DNA of 64,000 bases from Symsagittifera roscoffensis (GCF_963678635.1 NC_087063.1:5488386-5552385), one strand, 5' to 3'. Shown: positions 46,226-58,218, counted from the first letter of the stretch. Numbers and translations are program-made. Notes: generated by a model not told the origin, from the sequence alone.

Positions 46226-46503
46226 TTAAAAGTTTACAGGTTTGTGAAATTTGTGTTTGAAATCGCAGCCATGCACTCGTTTCATAAATTATCTAAGCTC
46301 GAAAGAAATCAACACGAAACACTGGCTGTCAAGTTTATCTATAATGGTCATTCTGGAAAATTCATGAATTTTCCAGAATGTCCAGTATAGTAATTTTAAC
46401 AGCTAGTGTTTCGTGTTGATTTTTGATTTCTTTCGAGCTTAGATATTTTATGAAACGTGTGCATCGCTGAGATTTCAGACACAAAATTCACAAATCAATA
46501 AAC
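46226..46503. repeat. ~280-bp imperfect palindrome
   Basis: The centre ATTCATGAAT lies at 46360-46369. Arms of about 140 bp pair with scattered mismatches (GCTCGAAAGAAATCAACACG at left with the inverse of CGTGTTGATTTTTGATTTC at right; TTTGTGAAATTTTGTGTNTGAAATC-type ends). It could be a foldback MITE or a hairpin-forming transcript. Terminal duplications are not clear. Confidence 0.85.
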
Positions 46504-46504
46504 T

Positions 46505-47805
46505 TGTAAAACAAGGATGTGCTCATGAAAATTTTACTTGGAATCGGAGGCTTGTTTTACACAGACTGACACCATCTGGCATGCTCGGTTTGTTATATAT
46601 GGAATTAAAAATACTCAATTTTTTCCTGTTCACAGTATGGTCAGTAAAGTACGAATGGTAATTTTTAAGTACAGGTTGCTGACATGCTCAATTTCTTGAA
46701 ACTTTAATTTTATTTAGATAGCGTAGTTTTAGGTGGAGTTCGTTTCAGGGAGTAATAGTTTTTTAAATTCTTTTGAAAAATGTAGAAATTTTATTCGGAA
46801 TCGTGTTTCGTCTTAATTTTCGTCGGTTCATTTGTTATTTTTGCAAAAAGTACTCTCATTTTTTTTACTGGTACAGTTGTTCTGGTATAATTTCCAAAAT
46901 ATGATTTTAATTTGATTGGAACAATTATGTGAGAGTTTTGTAAATTGTAAATTTACCAAATCGGAATTTGAATAGTTTTACGTGGTAAAGGTCACGAAAA
47001 ACGTGATCAACCTTTAGTTTCGATAGTGCTTTTAATTTAAGATTTCCCAGCAGAATAAAAAGCTACCTATTGATCCAGTTTTCTCAGTTGGATAATTTTA
47101 GCGGAAAAGGGTCAATCATAAATTGTTGTTCTAGAAATTCAACGCGCTTTAAAGGCATCTGTTTTTTTTTTCCTTGAAATTCAAAAAGTTTTTCAGAAAC
47201 AAGTCAGTGTTTTTTCTATTTCCCTGCGTTCATGACTCTTTTCTGTTTTAATGTTGACTAAATTTCATTTCTGATTGGTGACCTGTGCTAGCTCAGTGTT
47301 GAAGGCAGCTTTATTTGATCTGAATCCGCTGAGAAAAAAAAACAAGAGGTACCTTTCGTAGCAGGTCAATTTGTAGAAATTGTTATGCTGTTCATTATTC
47401 CTGAAGTTAACCAATTAGTTCTTTCTCAGATTTGTTATGACCCCCTCCTCCACAAGCTAAAAAAACGTTGGAAAAAAATTGAATCTAACCAGCTCTTTTT
47501 GTTGCAGTATTTGTATATACAACAGTCTTGAAGTAGAATTGGCACTGAGAGTTTTAATGCAGGCTATTGTAATTGTTACAATTTTTGTCGAAAGTGACAA
47601 AGTTTTTTTTGTCTGGATAGTACTACAGTCCTGATAATAAGATAAAAAAGATAATTTACCAGCGCTTCTTTTCCCTATAGTTGATGAGGTTGTAGAAATT
47701 GTCAACTTTGATAATTAAAGCGTGGTGTATTTTGTTTTATAACACGTCAGCGACGCATTAGTCTTGCTCAGAAGTTCTTCTAAATTCAATTGTTGGAAGA
47801 TTTTG
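46505..47805. other. no gene seen
   Basis: AT-rich. A short piece at about 46674-46700 (GGTTGCTGACATGCTCAATTTC) matches the tails of the 27-32 kb repeat units. Otherwise nothing. Confidence 0.35.
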
Positions 47806-47810
47806 TCATA

Positions 47811-47867
47811 TTAATGCGGTATTAGGCCAGAAACATATCGGTATTTAATGCGGTATTAGGCCAGAAA
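47811..47867. repeat. 23-bp direct repeat pair, period 34
   Basis: TTAATGCGGTATTAGGCCAG plus AAA occurs at 47811-47833 and 47845-47867, at the edge of the MULE relic. Confidence 0.9.
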
Positions 47868-47872
47868 CCCCT

Positions 47873-48583
47873 TCAGTAGCTTTTTGTAAGTGTGTTCTGT
47901 TTTGTTGGGCAACAGTGCATAAATGCAGGGGGGGGGGGGGGTATGGGGTAAAAGCCAGCGAGTTGAATGTGGATGGTGTAGAGTTGATAAAATTGAATCG
48001 GGCAAACTTTGAACGTTCCATCACACAGCCAAACATCTCGATGTAATATTAAACTCTGGATATTGTCCCGATCTCCAAAAATCAACACCCTTTCTGGATC
48101 TTCAATGCCGCTATCGAAGACGCAAAAATCCTCATGTTGCTTTGGCACTTCAAAATGTCTGTCGACAATTGGAGGCAATGTGGGTCTATCATTTACCTTC
48201 TGTCGATTGAGGGCCCGATTCATAGCCGACCGGCAAGGAAGAGCTAATTGAACTGCTTTTTCTTCAGAGACAGACTGCAGGCCGTTTGCTATAATTACGC
48301 TATTGACTGGTACTTGCTGTTTTTTTGTGTCCTGTTTCATTTTCTGCACGAGAAGCCTTGCATCCGAACGACCAGGAAATACTTCGTGCGTGTGCTCATT
48401 TCTACAGGCAATGAGATCGTTTTCTCGGGTTATTGCTGTCGTTTTGCATTTGTGGGACCCCCATCTTGAACACTTCCAGTCAATGTTTCCATTCTTTGTT
48501 TCCTGTTTTTTCGTAAACTCGTGGCCAACGATTACAAGCGTTCGCCGATTCTGTTGGGATAAACCCCAAGAAATTTGACTCAT
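47873..48583 (-). pseudogene. FLYWCH zinc finger plus N-terminal MULE transposase, truncated
   Basis: From ATG at 48583 the frame encodes a FLYWCH-type finger (FTKK..., WKCSRW, HKCKTTAI, EHTHE), a linker, and the start of a Mutator-like (MULE) transposase, with VWLCDGTFKVCP carrying the first catalytic Asp. After GFYPIPPPPP, a G-run at about 47929-47940 shifts the frame; both frames around it give pieces of the expected F-x-C-x-P-x-K segment (HCCPTKQNT). The protein is lost after ~235 residues, so about half of the transposase is missing. FLYWCH-MULE proteins are widespread in invertebrates as transposons and domesticated genes. This copy is a relic. Confidence 0.8.
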
Positions 48584-48854
48584 TTTGGTAAATGTTATTC
48601 CAAAGAAAATTGATATAATGACGTAGTTTTGGTTTCATTTTTGTACGTGATTTTGAAAATTGGGGATTAAAACTTGTTAATTGAAACAAATTTCAGATTT
48701 TGAGGCTCTAATTGCGATTTAGTCTTTAGAGCAGTTTCCTTAAGTGAAAGACTCAAATTGAGTCCAAAAATTTAGACTCAAATGAATTAACACGTGCTGT
48801 ATCTTTCCGATTCTAATTAGGACTTTGAAAGATTACATTATGGGACCTCATTAT
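48584..48854. other. no gene seen
   Basis: AT-rich flank of the MULE relic, nothing recognised. Confidence 0.3.
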
Positions 48855-48965
48855 GGTATATAGGGCAGATTAGTATAGGGTAGATTGGTATAGGGTAGAT
48901 TGGCATGTAGGGTATAATGTCATAGGGTAGAATGGTATAGGGTAGTTTGGAATAAGGTAGATTGT
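48855..48965. repeat. ~15-bp minisatellite, TATAGGGTAGATTGG
   Basis: About seven imperfect copies of TATAGGGTAGATTGG, with variants such as CATAGGGTAGAATGG. Confidence 0.85.
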
Positions 48966-49210
48966 CCTGACACCAAATCGTTTATTCAAAATGTAAACTA
49001 CTGTAAAAGCTCGCGAGGACTCCAATAGTGGTAATAATGATTTGTTGGTTGCATATGCGAAGTTTTTTACATATGTGATAATTTATTGTTTCTCTTTCAA
49101 CGTGTATTTCTTTCTGATTTACTAAAATTGCAGCCGTTTTTATTATTCCTAGGAACTTTGTCTTTGGGTGTGTTTTAGTTTTAGTCCAGGCAAAATCAAG
49201 TACCATAAAT

Positions 49211-51967
49211 AACAAGACTGCTCGTATCAGGGCGAAGCCCTGTAAGTTCCGACTGCCTTTTAACGTTTATGGAGCAGTAATAACATAAACAACATAAAAA
49301 AATTAAATAAAATAAAATAAAATGAAAAAATTTTTTTTCTAAAATTTGAAAATTTTTCTATGAAAATCATCTCCCCACACGCCATATAAAGTACAAAACA
49401 ATAGATTTCGCTCCTTTTAACAAATCAATTATGGCAAATAAGCTTCTTACAACCAATTTGGAACGATTTCTAAGACGGATGAATTCTCCGCTTACGCGTT
49501 AATAGCGCGAATTATATCGCGCGTTAATTGTCCCAAATTGGTCAAAATGGTAATCTTTAAACCCTCATAACTTTACGAAAAATGATCACAGGTGAAATAT
49601 CTTTTCAAATTTAAGCTCAGGACAACAATAGCTTTCGAATGATATAAAAAATTTCCGTCAAAAATGGCTAGTTAAAAAGTCGAAATTTGTCTGAAGAAAA
49701 AAAAACCCACCCCGAGCACAAATATTCCGTTACTTTCGTATCGAAAGTCGGAACAATAACTTGAATGATGCAAGCCATTGAAGTTAAAGAATATTCATAA
49801 GCCATCAATTGTATTATTTTTTATTTTCTAGTTTTTCATTTTCTAAAAAATGTAAACACCAACAGTTTTTATTTCAAAAAATGCATAAAAAACGATAGAG
49901 CTAAGTAATATTTTCAGGATTCAAGCCTAGTTATATATGTAAGGAATGTCATTTTTAAAACGAACTCCAAGAATTGTTCAAATTTAAGTAAAATATAATA
50001 AAACACGAAAATTCCTTGCCCTATGTTGTTTTGGATTTTGTTGCGACCACTGAAAGTGGGAATGAACTTTGTCATTCGGGTGTTTTAGTTTTTTCATTTT
50101 TTTCATGAAAAATTGAGTACCATAAATAACAAGACTGCTCGTATCAGGGCGAAGCCCTGTAAGTTCCGACTGCCTTTTAACGTTTATGGAGCAGTAATAA
50201 CATAAACAACATAAAAAAATTAAATTAAATAAAATAAAATGAAAAAATTTTTTTTTTCTAAAATTTGAAAATTTTTCTATGAAAATCATCTCCCCACACG
50301 CCATATAAAGTACAAAACAATAGATTTCGCTCCTTTTAACAAATCAATTATGGCAAATAAGCTTCTTACAACCAATTTGGAACGATTTCTAAGACGGATG
50401 AATTCTCCGCTTACGCGTTAATAGCGCGAATTATATCGCGCGTTAATTGTCCCAAATTGGTCAAAATGGCAATCTTTAAACCCTCATAACTTTACGAAAA
50501 AGGATCACAGGTGAAATATCTTTTCAAATTTAAGCTCAGGACAACAATAGCTTTCGAATGATATAAAAAATTTCCGTCAAAAATGGCTAGTTAAAAAGTC
50601 GAAATTTGTCTGAAGAAAAAAAAAACCCACCCCGAGCACAAATATTCCGTTACTTTCGTATCGAAAGTCGGAACAATAACTTGAATGATGCAAGCCATTG
50701 AAGTTAAAGAATATTCATAAGCCATCAATTGTATTATTTTTTATTTTCTAGTTTTTCATTTTCTAAAAAATGTAAACACCAACAGTTTTTATTTCAAAAA
50801 ATGCATAAAAAACGATAGAGCTAAGTAATATTTTCAGGATTCAAGCCTAGTTATATATGTAAGGAATGTCAATTTTAAAACGAACTCCAAGAATTGTTCA
50901 AATTTAAGTAAAATATAATAAAACACGAAAATTCCTTGCCCTATGTTGTTTTGGATTTTGTTGTGACCACTGAAAGTGGGAATGAACTTTGTCATTCGGG
51001 TGTTTTAGTTTTTTCATTTTTTTCATGAAAAATTGAGTACCATAAATAACAAGACTGCTCGTATCAGGGCGAAGCCCTGTAAGTTCCGACTGCCTTTTAA
51101 CGTTTATGGAGCAGTAATAACATAAACAACATAAAAAAATTAAATTAAATAAAATAAAATGAAAAAATTTTTTTTTCTAAAATTTGAAAATTTTTCTATG
51201 AAAATCATCTCCCCACACGCCATATAAAGTACAAAACAATAGATTTCGCTCCTTTTAACAAATCAATTATGGCAAATAAGCTTCTTACAACCAATTTGGA
51301 ACGATTTCTAAGACGGATGAATTCTCCGCTTACGCGTTAATAGCGCGAATTATATCGCGCGTTAATTGTCCCAAATTGGTCAAAATGGCAATCTTTAAAC
51401 CCTCATAACTTTACGAAAAAGGATCACAGGTGAAATATCTTTTCAAATTTAAGCTCAGGACAACAATAGCTTTCGAATGATATAAAAAATTTCCGTCAAA
51501 AATGGCTAGTTAAAAAGTCGAAATTTGTCTGAAGAAAAAAAAAACCCACCCCGAGCACAAATATTCCGTTACTTTCGTATCGAAAGTCGGAACAATAACT
51601 TGAATGATGCAAGCCATTGAAGTTAAAGAATATTCATAAGCCATCAATTGTATTATTTTTTATTTTCTAGTTTTTCATTTTCTAAAAAATGTAAACACCA
51701 ACAGTTTTTATTTCAAAAAATGCATAAAAAACGATAGAGCTAAGTAATATTTTCAGGATTCAAGCCTAGTTATATATGTAAGGAATGTCAATTTTAAAAC
51801 GAACTCCAAGAATTGTTCAAATTTAAGTAAAATATAATAAAACACGAAAATTCCTTGCCCTATGTTGTTTTGGATTTTGTTGTGACCACTGAAAGTGGGA
51901 ATGAACTTTGTCATTCGGGTGTTTTAGTTTTTTCATTTTTTTCATGAAAAATTGAGTACCATAAATA
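49211..51967. repeat. ~917-bp tandem array of a hairpin-ended element, three units
   Basis: Elements at 49211-49755, 50128-50675 and 51048-51594 (545-548 bp) alternate with a ~373-bp spacer ending GAGTACCATAAAT; the unit period is 917-920 bp. Units are almost identical, so the amplification is recent. Each element starts AACAAGACTGCTCGTATCAG with hairpin CAGGGCGAAGCCCTG, then GTTCCGACTGCC, and ends CGAAAGTCGGAACA. The sequence just before the first unit is a diverged match to the spacer end, and the last spacer ends at 51967. Non-coding. Confidence 0.92.
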
Positions 51968-53478
51968 GACATCAGTATCAGCCAATCGGTTTATCATGTT
52001 AAAGCCCTTTCAATCGCTCAGTTGCGATGAGTTTTTTTGCCGTTGTTTTCGTTTTCCGATGAACTGGATTGTTCTATAAAATTCAAAATTACAAAATTGT
52101 TCTTCCGAGCGAGTTAACATGCGGGCTCGATGAAAAACGTCATTTTTATATCTTAATAATTAGTAGCATTATCATTTGTTTTTGTACCGCGTCCTTGTCC
52201 ATTTTATCTAAGTGATTTCATTTTTTCATCAATTTAACCAGTTTTAGACTATTTTCCCAGTTCATGCCTATTTTTATCAAAATCAGTTCCTTTAAAAAAT
52301 GTCAGTTTGCAATTGAAGGGTCATTTATCTCTTGATTGATAGCTGTTGATTTTCTCAGTAGTTGGCTGCATTTTGACATCAGCTAATGCATTTGCCACTT
52401 TTTTTCCATAAAGATATTGCTAATTATTGTTCAATTTTTCTTTATTTGACATACATAGATCAATTATTTAATACGATGAGCGAAGTGCTTTGAAAGCTCG
52501 TTTGATAATTTTAAAAACTGCAAATGAGAAGAGGAAACGGAGTCTGTTTGAATAATTTATTTTTTCAGATATAGATGGGCATGGAAAACGCAATTTGATC
52601 TTATCGATTTGTTTAATGGTTATTGCATATCGTAATATACACGTGATGTTTCAACACTAAACTGAGTACAAATAAACAGTTGCCTTATTTTCGATTATTT
52701 CTAACAAACGGAATTATGCAAATGCACCTGCTTTTCCATATATCAAACCATTTTTCCTTAAAAATTTAAGAGAGCAGAGAATCAAATGATTTAGTGTTGG
52801 TGTTTTGCAGTTATCGGGAATTTGAATGGTTCTTTCCGTTTCAATGCGGCTTGCCTTGCAAATTTAGTGCCATTATTATACCACACATAATCACACATCT
52901 TCTACAATTCTATCTTTTTATTACTTTCTCTGTTTCTACCTTTGCCTATATCTGCCTTATTTGTGATCTACTTATTGCTTGCAAAATAAGCTCACAGACC
53001 TCTTTTCGTTTTTACTTTGCAGAACTTCAAAATAAACATATCGTATTTTTTGAGCTTTGACTTATATTCTTCCATCCTTCCACCCAAAAACACGGATTTC
53101 TATTTATCTCTGCCAGGCGTAACTGCTAAGCGACATTTGTCTTCCGTTTTGTATCTGCTACTGATTTGATTGGCTTTTCCAACAGCAGTGAAAAGAGCCC
53201 ACTTTTTCATCTTGAATTCGCACCATTTATCCTCAGCTTACCATTGAGAATTTTCCTTTGCATTTCTGGCAGCAACGAAGTATCCAACTGAACCTGACTC
53301 CCAAGGGGTAAAAAGTTGGCAGATATATTATCAATTTCCCCGGATTCAATAAAGATTTATCTAGATTACATTTGGCGCAGTGTTACATCGCAGAGTTTGC
53401 AGAGCTTTTAGTTTCGATTCCTAATAATATTCGAACATTTTCCCAGATAGAAGAATTCAGATTAAGTATTAAATAGCG
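51968..53478. other. upstream region of the NEK gene
   Basis: No gene. A pyrimidine tract and TTTTCCCAG at about 53440-53448 could be the acceptor of a 5' UTR exon leading to the ATG at 53479, so the promoter may lie further upstream. No core promoter element could be fixed. Confidence 0.35.
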
Positions 53479-56400
53479 ATGGAAATGGAAGACGATATGT
53501 TAGAACTGACACAACCCCCGTCGGAGGAAAACAGGGACAGATTTCAGTGAGTAGAAAACTCAGTTAACAGCTTCAAACGTAGCGTCAGTTGTGGTAATTC
53601 CTCATGTGCTTAATTTTTGTCAACCAATCACAGCTCAGTATTCATACATTCAGTCATTTTTGGACAGTTTAAAGGGCATTGATTAGTTGAGAGTTTTTGC
53701 GCACTTGGTCCTTCGCGCATGAGATTTGCCACGTCGGCTGTTTGGTTATTCAAGGTCAAGTATTTACACAAACGAGCTTGTAAGAGCAATGTCATACGAT
53801 CAGTTCATTTTTTTCCGTCCTAGCTTGCGTAAATTAGTGCTGAGCAGAAGTTTTCAACTTGCGTATCTGTGTAAGAGTATCTGCGTTATCCGAGTCGGTT
53901 TTAGGCGCTTTATTGGTAACTGGTGTTTGCAACATAGCAAGGGCTCAAAGCGTTTTGCTCAAGGAGGTAGACTCTTTAAGGTCAGAGGTTCGAATCCCGT
54001 AGGCGGCTAGCGTTCAAAGCTTATTTGTTACACTTGTGTATCAATGAATGCAGTCGAAATATTTATGATAACAGAATTACTAATTGAGTAATCGTTTGAA
54101 CCCAGCCTGGTCCCAGCAATAGTTACAATTTTCTTTTTTATATGTTTTGATGTCGTCAGCAATGCTTTCATTCAGAAGCGTTTCAACGAAGGTTTGTATC
54201 GTTTTAATCGGATAGTTTTTATTTTCAGGACGGACAAGAAGATAGGGAAGGGTCAGTTCAGCGAAGTGTACAAAGCATACGACAAAATAGCCGACACATT
54301 TGTAGCCCTCAAAAAAGTCAAGGTCAGTTTAAAGATTTGGAGGGAAGCCCAATACATTTGTTTATGTAAACAAATCCCCTGTGAGAGCTAATGTTCCACC
54401 ACTTCTTAAAGACACGCATGTTAAAAGATAGTTGATGTTGCTTGCATGTCTTTTTCGAAAGTATAAATGTTGCTTTTGTAAGAAGGCAGCTCAGTGGACC
54501 GGGTTCGAACTATCGACGAATCGCTTGAAATAAGGGACGAGTTTCATACTTGTTGGTATCTTCATCAGCTTGTATACTAATATACTGTTTAATTAGATCT
54601 ACGAGATGACAGATGCGAAGGCGCGTAATGATTGCATCAAGGAGATCAATTTGCTCAAACAGCTGGACCACCCGAACGTCATCCGATACATCGAGTCGTT
54701 CGTGGCCAACAACGAACTGTTGATAGTCCTGGAATTAGCTGACGCGGGGGATCTATCCCGGATGATCAAGCACTTCAAGAAGCAGAAGAGACTGATTCCG
54801 GAGAAGACTATCTGGAAGTACTTTGAGCAATTGTGCCAGGCACTGAACCACATGCATGAGAAACGAGTCATGCACAGAGGTAAGGTTTTATAATTCTGGT
54901 CTTGTGATCATATTTTCCTGGAAATTTACAATAAAATTCAGCGTTTGATTTCCATGATATGTATTTACACTAACAAGCTAGCGAGCGTAATGTATTAGCG
55001 TGACTCTACTTTTTTCCAACCTACCTCGCAAATAAAAGTGCATATTTAGTAGCACTTTTGCTATAATCACGATATGTAGCATTGGAAATTTCCTAACATC
55101 TGTTCTCTGCTTCATTTGTGTCTTTTTTGTCGATTGTTGAGCATCATAGGCTTAAAGGGAAGATTATGGAAGACTCAGACACGTAGCATTTTTTTTACTT
55201 ATTCGAGGCTTATTTCCATTTATTCTTTTTTGACTTTATAGAGCTTCTTTTTGTTTGCTTCTCTCTCTTCGCCTCTGTATATAATTTATAATGTCTGCAC
55301 ATGTTTTCATTTAAAAAATCAGAGAAATTTGAAGCTAGTTGTTTATTAGGTGTCTAATTATTTGATTGTCAATGCATTATTTTTCCTAAGTTTAATACAG
55401 TTTTGTTCATTTAGACATCAAGCCTGCCAATGTGTTCATAACTGCACAGGGTGTGGTCAAACTGGGCGATTTGGGACTGGGTAGGTACTTCAGTTCGAAG
55501 ACCACGGCCGCCCATAGTCTGGTGGGCACGCCCTACTACATGAGTCCAGAGAGAATCAGTGAGACTGGTTACAATTTCAAGAGCGACATTTGGTCTCTGG
55601 GATGTCTTCTTTATGAGGTAAAGAGTTGTTTGTTTTTTTTGCCTATTATTTAAACGTAACGCCAAATCTTTAATGGTTATAATATACTGTTCAAGCTTTT
55701 TTGCCGATTTTTATTGTGTTTGCGAAGTGCAGCTTTTTTCTTGTGCTAAGTTTTCAACTCAAATTTAGCTAGCAAGGCCTCCACTTATAGGCTCCACTTA
55801 GTCAGCCCTTAGGTATTATTCAAGGTTTTTTTGGCTGGCCAAATGTAAAAAAAAAGTCAGTCCCCTTCGCGAAAACCATGGATTGGTGATGAGAACTCTT
55901 GGTCTTAGATCCACCCCTGTCCATGCACTGTCGAAGTTTGAAGAAAAGTAATTATATTCTTGAAAAAAAACTCGTTAAATGTAGTAAAGATACTTTTTAC
56001 GCTAGCGAACTTAAGTGAGCGTTAGTGTTATACTACGACTAACCTTTTCGTAAATATTGGTGCCACTTTTGGGGAGCCATCAAAGCTTTTTGGTAGCATA
56101 TGCTTTGTCATTCGAATAGTAATAAATTAACTCAGTTGATTCTTTTGAAATTCATCAAAGGAACCGAAAAAAGTTATTTGTTTCAAACAAAATAACAATC
56201 ATAAAAACTAAATTTCAGAATTTTTCTAACTCAATATATCTCGCAATTTTGCGCAACGCATAATTTATACAATTTGGCTGTATGCTTTCCAATTTATTGC
56301 ATGCAACATTAGTGTGGAAGTCTTCAGTTTATTATATTCGAAGCTATTACATGCAAAATTGTGTATTTTTGTATTTGGTGCCACTTTTGCTGCATCGCAT

Positions 56401-58218
56401 TGGCAACTGCTTTATTTGTGACTAGTGTTTGCCGGTTGTTAAGTGTTCGTGGCCTAGAGGCCAGGGTGTGAAACGCCAATTATCGAGGTCGCAGGTCGAA
56501 ACCCATAAGAAGCAAAGTTTTACTAATTCGAGGCTCTATCTTTTCTTATTTCACTTTAAAAAGCTGCTTTTTGTCGTGTTGTCGCTAGTGTTTGCGAAGC
56601 ACAGCTTCGCTTCTGTGTTCATTCTTCAAACAGATCGCTCGTTCAAAGACGATTTTATTCACACTGTAGAAAAATAATTTGACAGCAGATTTTTTTTCTG
56701 AACAAGATAAATTTGATTTCGGAAAAAGTTGCTATGGACCTGATAATTGTGTTGTAACTTCTGTCTATTTTGCTAAACAACACGCATATTTTTGGGGTTA
56801 ACTCAAGATTTGAGATGATTTTTGAACTGCGATTAACCACTGTCAACAGGGGAGTATTGGTGCTTATTGTAAAAAATGTACTTGTTCTGGTCTTTTCTAA
56901 TGGATCTGAATTTTTTCGAGGTAGTGAGAGGCGGCGGCGATGTCTGATATACAAGCTTAATGGACTTCAGAAGTGAATTAAATCTTTATCCTTTGGGCTC
57001 TGTCGTACATGTAAAGAAATTCAATCGCAAAAGCAGTATAGTCGCGCTGAAGTAAGCCCAGGTTTTTAGTCATAATTAGTTTTGGAAAAATGGTAGACTT
57101 AAGTGAAAATAGTCTGATTGAGTATTGTTTATTGACCTCGAAAATCAGCTGTTCAACTTAATTTTGTAATAGAGCGTGGTTTTGAATGGAGGTATAGGTG
57201 TCTGAATGCAATATCAAACAAGCGATTGCTTTGAGCTTCTGGCAAATTTTGGGCTTCTAGTTGCAAGGGCCTTTAAAAATCTTTCTAAATGGTGCTTTGA
57301 TATTGCTTTGCTCCCAGCAAGATGTTTTCAACTTTCTTTGTGCTCCACATATGCTTGTAGACTGAGTTTTTCTGAGCTCTTCTAAATCACTGAGCCCGAA
57401 AAGACCCCATTTTGACCCAGTTTTTGGCACTTTTTGAAAATATTTTACCAAAAAATAGCGTTGAATTAGTATGATTTGTTGGCGCCTTTAGAAAATTTTT
57501 AGGGTCCGTCACCAAAAATGGATATCTCAAAATAGTAAAAAGGCCCCCCTAAATCCGCTGGTGAATAAATTTTTGTTCTCTCGTTTAGATGGCGGCGTTG
57601 CACAGTCCGTTTTACGGGGACAAAATGAACCTGTACTCTCTGTGTCAGAAGATAGCCAACTGCGACTACCCGCCCATCCCAGCTGACATCTACTCCATCC
57701 ATCTGCGCAGACTCATAGACCAGTGCATCTGTCCAAACCCAGACCAGAGGCCAGACATCTCCGAGATACTCAAGGTAAATTTCGAAGATTGTTCTTGTTG
57801 CAGAAGGTCGGATTGGCAGAAAGCTGAAGACGAATCAAAATCCTTTAATTTGTCCAAAACTTGGACTCACGATTTACTATTTTTCGAACATTGCATACTG
57901 ATGGTATGGTTTAAGTGTCTGTCATTTGCTAATTCTGCCATGAGACACTCCCTGTAATTTCAAGCCGAGGTATCTAGAAGAATTTTAGGAGAAAATTCAG
58001 CCTAGATGCAGTTTTGATCAGTTTCTGAAATGCCTATTGGAAAACCTCAAAGGGTTACCTAGCTGAATTTAAAGTAACAAAAGGAACTAAAATGGGTAAA
58101 GGGGTCGAATATCAAAAGGAAAGAGCCTGCATTCAGTTAGTGTTCATGTAAATTTCGTATATTTCTGCATTATCAGGTCGCGCTGGAACAACACCAGCGG
58201 TGCCAGAGCGCTCATTGA
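53479..58218 (+). CDS. NEK7: NEK6/NEK7-type mitotic serine/threonine kinase
   Basis: Six exons with matching phases: 53479-53546, 54229-54322, 54597-54879, 55415-55617, 57589-57774, 58177-58218, giving 291 residues (human NEK6/7 are 313 and 302). The ATG is preceded in frame by TAA two codons upstream. Landmarks: glycine loop [10 protein letters not shown] (28-37), VALKK with catalytic K51, [13 protein letters not shown] (147-149), IKPAN with N154, DLG (167-169), [17 protein letters not shown] with S183 matching the activating Ser of NEK6/7, and Y85 aligned with the autoinhibitory Tyr97 of NEK7. The short C-terminus [13 protein letters not shown] matches the family's end. In vertebrates these kinases act downstream of NEK9 in spindle assembly and cytokinesis; NEK6 and NEK7 cannot be told apart here because the gene probably predates their split. 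Confidence 0.96.
53735..54010 (+). mobile_element. composite tRNA-like SINE (family A) in NEK intron 1
   Basis: Left block ACACAAACGAGCTTGTAAGAGC... as in the 40.8-kb copy, then a tRNA-like body with B box GGTTCGAATCC at 53987-53997. Tail missing. Confidence 0.55.
54950..55280 (+). mobile_element. composite SINE (family A) lacking the tRNA body, NEK intron 3
   Basis: Left block TATTTACACTAACAAGCTAGCGAGCGTAATG, CTCGCAAATAAAAG, GTAGCATTGGAAAT and the tail TTATTCGAGGCTTATTTCC ... ACTTTATAGAGCTTCTTTTTG match the 40.8-kb copy. The tRNA-like centre is deleted or decayed. Confidence 0.55.
55830..55921. mobile_element. remnant of hAT-type MITE, NEK intron 4
   Basis: Ends in TTAGATCCACCCCTG, the hAT MITE terminus. 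Only about 90 bp remain. Confidence 0.4.
56340..56610 (+). mobile_element. composite tRNA-like SINE (family A), NEK intron 4
   Basis: CGTGGCCTAGAGGCCAGG (A-box-like) at about 56448, ATCGAGGTCGCAGGTCGAAACCC (decayed B box) at about 56484, then TAATTCGAGGCTCTATC and CACTTTAAAAAGCTGC, and a final GTTTGCGAAGCACAGCTTCGC foldback. Same family as the 40.8-kb copy. Confidence 0.55.
57255..57562. mobile_element. old hAT-type MITE just before NEK exon 5
   Basis: Internal blocks TTTTTCTGAGCTCTTC, GGCGCCTTTAGAAAATTTTTAGG and the end CCTAAATCCGCTG match the 40311 copy. It ends about 28 bp before exon 5, so the exon's acceptor and polypyrimidine region adjoin transposon DNA. Confidence 0.55.

Noticed and set aside
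48855-51967. CRISPR-like array
   Set aside because: Repeats are contiguous minisatellites or large tandem units without unique spacers, in a eukaryotic genome.
52794-53060. 88-codon ORF upstream of NEK
   Set aside because: AT-rich, hydrophobic by composition, no start context or family features.
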